Shown: piece by piece, positions 60,601 through 64,000 of the stretch
How the letters are laid out: the number at the start of each line of letters is the position of its first letter
Position numbering within the stretch: the stretch's first letter is position 1
Assembly (NCBI GenBank): GCA_022376925.1
Contig: JAIOJX010000025.1
Location: forward strand, 139,335,301-139,399,300
Source of the DNA: Tragulus kanchil
Taxonomy: Eukaryota > Chordata > Mammalia > Artiodactyla > Tragulidae
Direction of reading: 5' to 3'
Length of the DNA stretch: 64,000 nt
Notes under the pieces: generated by a model
Databases searched by the model: none
Told to the model about the DNA's origin: nothing
The model's input: only the letters and a program-made list of their open reading frames with translations
Position numbers and translations under genes: made by a program

Positions 60601-62660
60601 ATTCAATGCATATTAACCCTGCACCTAAAACTAGGACCTCTGATTTCCACATAAAATACCACAGGAGAGGGAAAGTTATCTTTTAAGCTAGATGGGCATT
60701 CAACTGCTTACTGAAGACATGGTCATTTTTAAGACTATTTCTTTTTTGCCCCATTTCATTATCCCAAGTTTCTATTGTAGACATTTTCAAACACACACAC
60801 TTACACAAAAGAATAGGATATCCAGAGGAGGGAAGGGTCAGGGATATACATAGGACTAACCTGGGATTACACATATCTGTAACAACAAAACTCTCTAAAA
60901 GCAAAAAGTAAAATTAAAAAAAACATGGGGCTTCCCTGGTGTTCCAGTGGGTAAAGAGTCCACCTTGCAGTGTAAGGGGCACTGGTTCAATCCCTGGCCT
61001 GGGAGGATCCTGCATACTGCAGAGCGGCTGGACCAGTGTGTTCAATTACGAGCCAGCACTCTGGAGCACATGTGCCAGAGCCCGTGTTCTGCAACAAGAA
61101 AGGCCACTGCAATGGGAGGCCCGCATAGGCCAAAGAATGAAAATATGGATGAAAAACAAATAAATAAAAAATCAATAAAAAGAGGCCAAAAAATTTTAAA
61201 AACCCATAAAAAAAGATAAAAGAACAGGATATCAAATATCAACCTCCATATAGTCAAAACCCAATCATCAACATTTTGCCAGTCTTGATCATATTTGCTT
61301 GCTTAAAGTTAATCCCCAAAATGCCATATGGTGCGGGCAAAAAAAGAGGAGGTGGGCAAAACATGGCAGATGCACTGCACTTCACCCATATAAGTAAAAC
61401 TGATTCCTCCATACGCTTGTGGATACTTGAATACCGTTTACTTTAACTACCTCTGTGCAAAGTTTGGTTTAAAATATAACATTCTGTTGTCTCTAAGAAA
61501 ATACCTAAGGTTTTAAGTGTGTAAGGCTAAATTTCCAACAAATTATGAATAAACAGAACCCCAATATATGTACTAAGGCAATGGTCCACAAGCTGCACTG
61601 AGTGTACACATCCATGTTTCATTTTCCATTTTTCTGCTCACTTTGGCAAAAATGGGGAGCAATTCTATAGATGCTCTAAAATCTTTGAATGATGCTATAT
61701 AAATGAATACCAATCCAAAAAACATGTATAAAAGTAGACATATTATAGTATATACAGAGTGTGGAATTTATTCAATGCATATTAACCCTGCACCTAAAAC
61801 TAGGACCTCTGATTTCCACATAAAATACCACAGGAGAGGGAAAGTTATCTTTTAAGCTAGATGGGCATTCAACTGCTTACTGAAGACATGGTCATTTTTA
61901 AGACTATTTCTTTTTTGCCCCATTTCATTATCCCAAGTTTCTATTGTAGACATTTTCAAACACACACACTTACACAAAAGAATAGGATATCCAGAGGAGG
62001 GAAGGGTCAGGGATATACATAGGACTAACCTGGGATTACACATATCTGTAACAACAAAACTCTCTAAAAGCAAAAAGTAAAATTAAAAAAAACATGGGGT
62101 TTCCCCTGGTGTTCCAGTGGGTAAAGAGTCCACCTTGCAGTGTAAGGGACACTGGTCCAATCCCTGGCCTGGGAGGATCCTGCATACTGCAGAGCGGCTG
62201 GACCAGTGTGTTCAATTACGAGCCAGCACTCTGGAGCACATGTGCCAGAGCCCGTGTTCTGCAACAAGAAAGGCCACTGCAATGGGAGGCCCGCATAGGC
62301 CAAAGAATGAAAATATGGATGAAAAACAAATAAATAAAAAATCAATAAAAAGAGGCCAAAAAATTTTAAAAACCCATAAAAAAAGATAAAAGAACAGGAT
62401 ATCAAATATCAACCTCCATATAGTCAAAACCCAATCATCAACATTTTGCCAGTCTTGATCATATTTGCTTGCTTAAAGTTAATCCCCAAAATAAAAAAAA
62501 AAATTTCAATGGTACATATTTTCCTTACCTTCAGAAAATCTATTCGGCATATGGCACCCAAAAAGAGAACCATTCCTGGTTTAAGCACAAAAGTTCTTGG
62601 AATAATAGAATGGGTTGGCAATACAATATTAACTTCTTTTTCTGTTAGAAGATTTAAAAT
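57491..62660 (-). CDS. NOA1: NOA1 (nitric oxide-associated 1, mitochondrial GTPase), 3' four exons
   Basis: Four exons on the - strand encode the C-terminal 187 residues of NOA1: 62660-62529, 59687-59571, 58418-58298 and 57687-57491. NOA1 is a circularly permuted GTPase of the YqeH family that acts in mitochondria and is needed for mitochondrial translation and respiration. The deduced pieces ([10 protein letters not shown]..., [12 protein letters not shown]..., [10 protein letters not shown]..., W-V-A-V-T-P...) join in frame (phases 0, 0, 1) and match the C-terminal domain of mammalian NOA1 from memory. The GTPase domain and start lie beyond the right edge. The gene converges on REST, the same order as in human. 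Confidence 0.95.
57750..58038 (+). mobile_element. tRNA-Glu SINE, variant subfamily with target-site duplication (in NOA1 last intron)
   Basis: aacactaaaca at 57739-57749 and 58039-58049 flanks the element exactly. 3' signature agaccaataaaagtggccaa. Confidence 0.94.
58298..58418 (-). CDS. NOA1: NOA1 penultimate exon
   Basis: Acceptor cttttcccaatgcaag, then GTT CCA GTA GGT at 58418. 121 bp encode [20 protein letters not shown] to KFSSA plus one base of a Gly codon, with donor cag|gtaatt. The open frame runs on into the intron on both sides but the splice sites define the exon. Confidence 0.93.
59571..59687 (-). CDS. NOA1: NOA1 internal exon (39 codons)
   Basis: Acceptor tttcttaag, then GGA AAT CAG ([12 protein letters not shown]...) at 59687, 117 bp, ending ...HTLLK with donor aag|gtgagg. 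Phase 0 on both sides. It joins in frame to the upstream exon ending FLK and the downstream exon starting VPVGG. Confidence 0.93.
59775..60050 (+). mobile_element. tRNA-Glu SINE, variant subfamily
   Basis: ggggtttccctggtagtcca head, ctggttcgatccctggcccg B box, gaccaataaaagaggcc 3' signature. Confidence 0.9.
60056..60178 (+). mobile_element. tRNA-Glu SINE fragment
   Basis: gggaattccctagcggtcca head, gggttcaatcccggttcaga, A9 tail; head-to-tail behind the previous SINE. Confidence 0.85.
60148..62490 (+). repeat. Tandem duplication (about 1172 bp x 2) in a NOA1 intron
   Basis: 60148-61320 is repeated at 61321-62490 with very few differences (runs of a, gt/gct). The joint lies inside the A-rich end of a SINE. 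Confidence 0.95.
60927..61205 (+). mobile_element. tRNA-Glu SINE, variant subfamily (duplicate at 62096-62375)
   Basis: ggggcttccctggtgttcca head, ctggttcaatccctggcctg B box, tcaataaaaagaggccaaaa tail signature. Confidence 0.9.
62529..62660 (-). CDS. NOA1: NOA1 internal exon (44 codons)
   Basis: Read on the - strand, the acceptor tgctttatag precedes ATT at 62660. The 132-bp exon gives [10 protein letters not shown] to AICRIDFLK, and the donor aag|gtaagg follows at 62528. Complete codons at both ends (phase 0). This is the fourth-last exon. The sequence matches the NOA1 C-terminal region; a Cys stands where I remember Gly in human (AIGRIDFL), an unverified small difference. Confidence 0.93.
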
Positions 62661-62802
62661 CTATAAAGCAAAGGGCAGATTTTTTGAGAATTACTTTCAA
62701 TCAACATATAATATATTGTGCTTTACTTATCAGATAAAAAGTTATGATTATATATTCCAGGCTGTACAATAAATCAGTGTGTATTTCAAAATTTGCTGCA
62801 CA

Positions 62803-63094
62803 GGCTTCCCTGGTGGTCCAGTGGGTAAGGACACCGCCTTGCAGTGCAAGGGGTGCTGGTTCGATCCCTGGCCTGGGAAGAGCCCACGTGCTGCGGAGTG
62901 GCTGGACGGATGTGTCCAATTACCGAGCCGGAGCTCTGGAGCGCATGCGCCCAGAGCCGGTGCTCTGTGACAACAGAGGCCACCACGATGGGAGGCCCAC
63001 ACGGGCCAAAGAACAAAGATGGAAGAAAAATAGATAAATGAAAGACCAATAGAAGCGGCCCACCCCCCACCCCCAAAAAATTGTTAAAAAAAAA
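62803..63094 (+). mobile_element. tRNA-Glu SINE, variant subfamily, young copy with 15-bp target-site duplication
   Basis: Flanked by aaaatttgctgcaca at 62788-62802 and 63095-63109. Near-consensus body, signature gaccaatagaagcggcc followed by a C-rich and A-rich tail. A-box-like tggtggtccagtggg and B box ggttcgatccc intact. Confidence 0.95.
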
Positions 63095-63585
63095 AAAATT
63101 TGCTGCACATAAAACTCATAGTTTCTTTCTGTCTAATAGAATAAATGACTAATAGAAAGATGGCTTTACTCTTGTTTCAGAACTTAATCTTGAGTAATGG
63201 TAAAATAACTTTACAGGTATATGAAAAAGCAGCATCCCCCAAATTCTGTCAAATTTGGTGTGTCCTGAAAACATTGATGATTCAGTCCTAGGACAGAAAA
63301 ATATGTTCTCTTGTCAAGGCTTCTAGGGAGCAGCAATTCTCAGCTAACAGTAAGGTAATGTGCTATGTTCTGTCCTAGAGGCAACAATGCACTCCTTAAA
63401 TGAAAATGATCACCCCATTCTAGGAGCAAGTTTCTAAATTCTAGTCTTCACTTTCCTTATTCCCTCCAAATAGTGAGCCAAAATATAACAGAAAGGTATG
63501 AATCCTGTGGTTTCTAAGGATGAAGAATTCCTAAATACACTATAGATAAAATGTAAAAGTCAAAAAAAAAAAAAGTTTTAAAAAT

Positions 63586-63880
63586 GGGGCTTCCCTGGTG
63601 GTCCAGTGGGTAAGGACACCGCCTTGCAGTGCAAGGGGCGCCAGTTCGATCCCTGGCTTGGGAGGATCCCATGTGCCGCGGAGTGGCTGGACCGATGTGT
63701 CCAGTTATCGAGCTGGAGCTCTGGAGCGCATGTGCCCAGAGCCAGAGCTCTGCGACAACAGGGGCCACTGCGATGGGAGGCCCACACGGGCCAAAGAACA
63801 AAGATGGATGAAAAATAGATAAATGAAAGACCAATAGAAGTGGCCCGCCCCCCTCCCTCCCAAACCTGCCTCCACCCCAA
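63586..63880 (+). mobile_element. tRNA-Glu SINE, variant subfamily, young copy
   Basis: Very similar to 62803-63094 including gaccaatagaagtggccc and a C-rich tail; intact A and B boxes. Confidence 0.93.
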
Positions 63881-64000
63881 AAAAAGTTAAAAAAAAATGG
63901 AAAAGTCATGGAGTACAAAATTCTGGTAAGACTTAAATAAAAATTTTAAAAAAGACTTAAATCAAAATCTAACGTAAAAAATTCGAGAAAATTAAAATGG

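Noticed and set aside
1..64000. CRISPR arrays, prokaryotic operons or a novel defence-type system
   Set aside because: The window is mammalian nuclear DNA. The regular direct repeats are 1.1-kb duplications, not spacer arrays.

Overview
The window is nuclear DNA of a ruminant artiodactyl. Bov-tA and Bov-A2-type SINEs, a Bov-B LINE 3' end and many tRNA-Glu-derived SINEs are interspersed throughout. One very abundant tRNA-Glu SINE variant does not match the cattle consensus sequences I remember, so a non-bovid ruminant such as a tragulid is possible, but that is only a guess.

Two genes are recognised from their sequence. REST (RE1-silencing transcription factor, NRSF) is on the + strand and complete: a CpG-island promoter with a non-coding first exon (about 13.2-14.9 kb), coding exon 2 (23686-24580), an 84-bp exon 3 (29237-29320), the alternative neuronal exon N (33361-33410 or 33422), the large last exon (35336-37473) and a long 3' UTR to a polyadenylation signal near 44434. 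The deduced main protein is 1038 residues with nine zinc fingers. The last four coding exons of NOA1, a mitochondrial circularly permuted GTPase, lie convergently on the - strand (62660 down to 57491); its 5' part is beyond the right edge.

Layout: 1-13 kb is intergenic and made mostly of L1, LTR, Bov-B and SINE fragments. 13.2-14.9 kb is the CpG island. REST intron 1 (13.7-23.7 kb) is largely one old Tigger-type DNA transposon with both ends, split by a truncated RPS3 retrocopy and several SINEs. 24.6-35.3 kb holds introns 2 and 3. 37.5-44.5 kb is the 3' UTR. 44.5-57.4 kb is the repeat-rich spacer between the genes. 57.4-64 kb is the 3' half of NOA1.

The most striking structure is a series of about fourteen direct tandem duplications, almost all spaced 1.07-1.19 kb apart, nearly identical, with small indels and scrambled bases at the joints. 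They hit unrelated sequence (L1, intron, exon 3, exon N, last exon, 3' UTR, spacer). This looks far more like a systematic assembly fault (unmerged overlapping contig ends) than biology. As a result exon 3, exon N and the REST C-terminus each appear twice. Collapsing the duplications gives an ordinary REST gene with a 3' UTR of roughly 3.6 kb.
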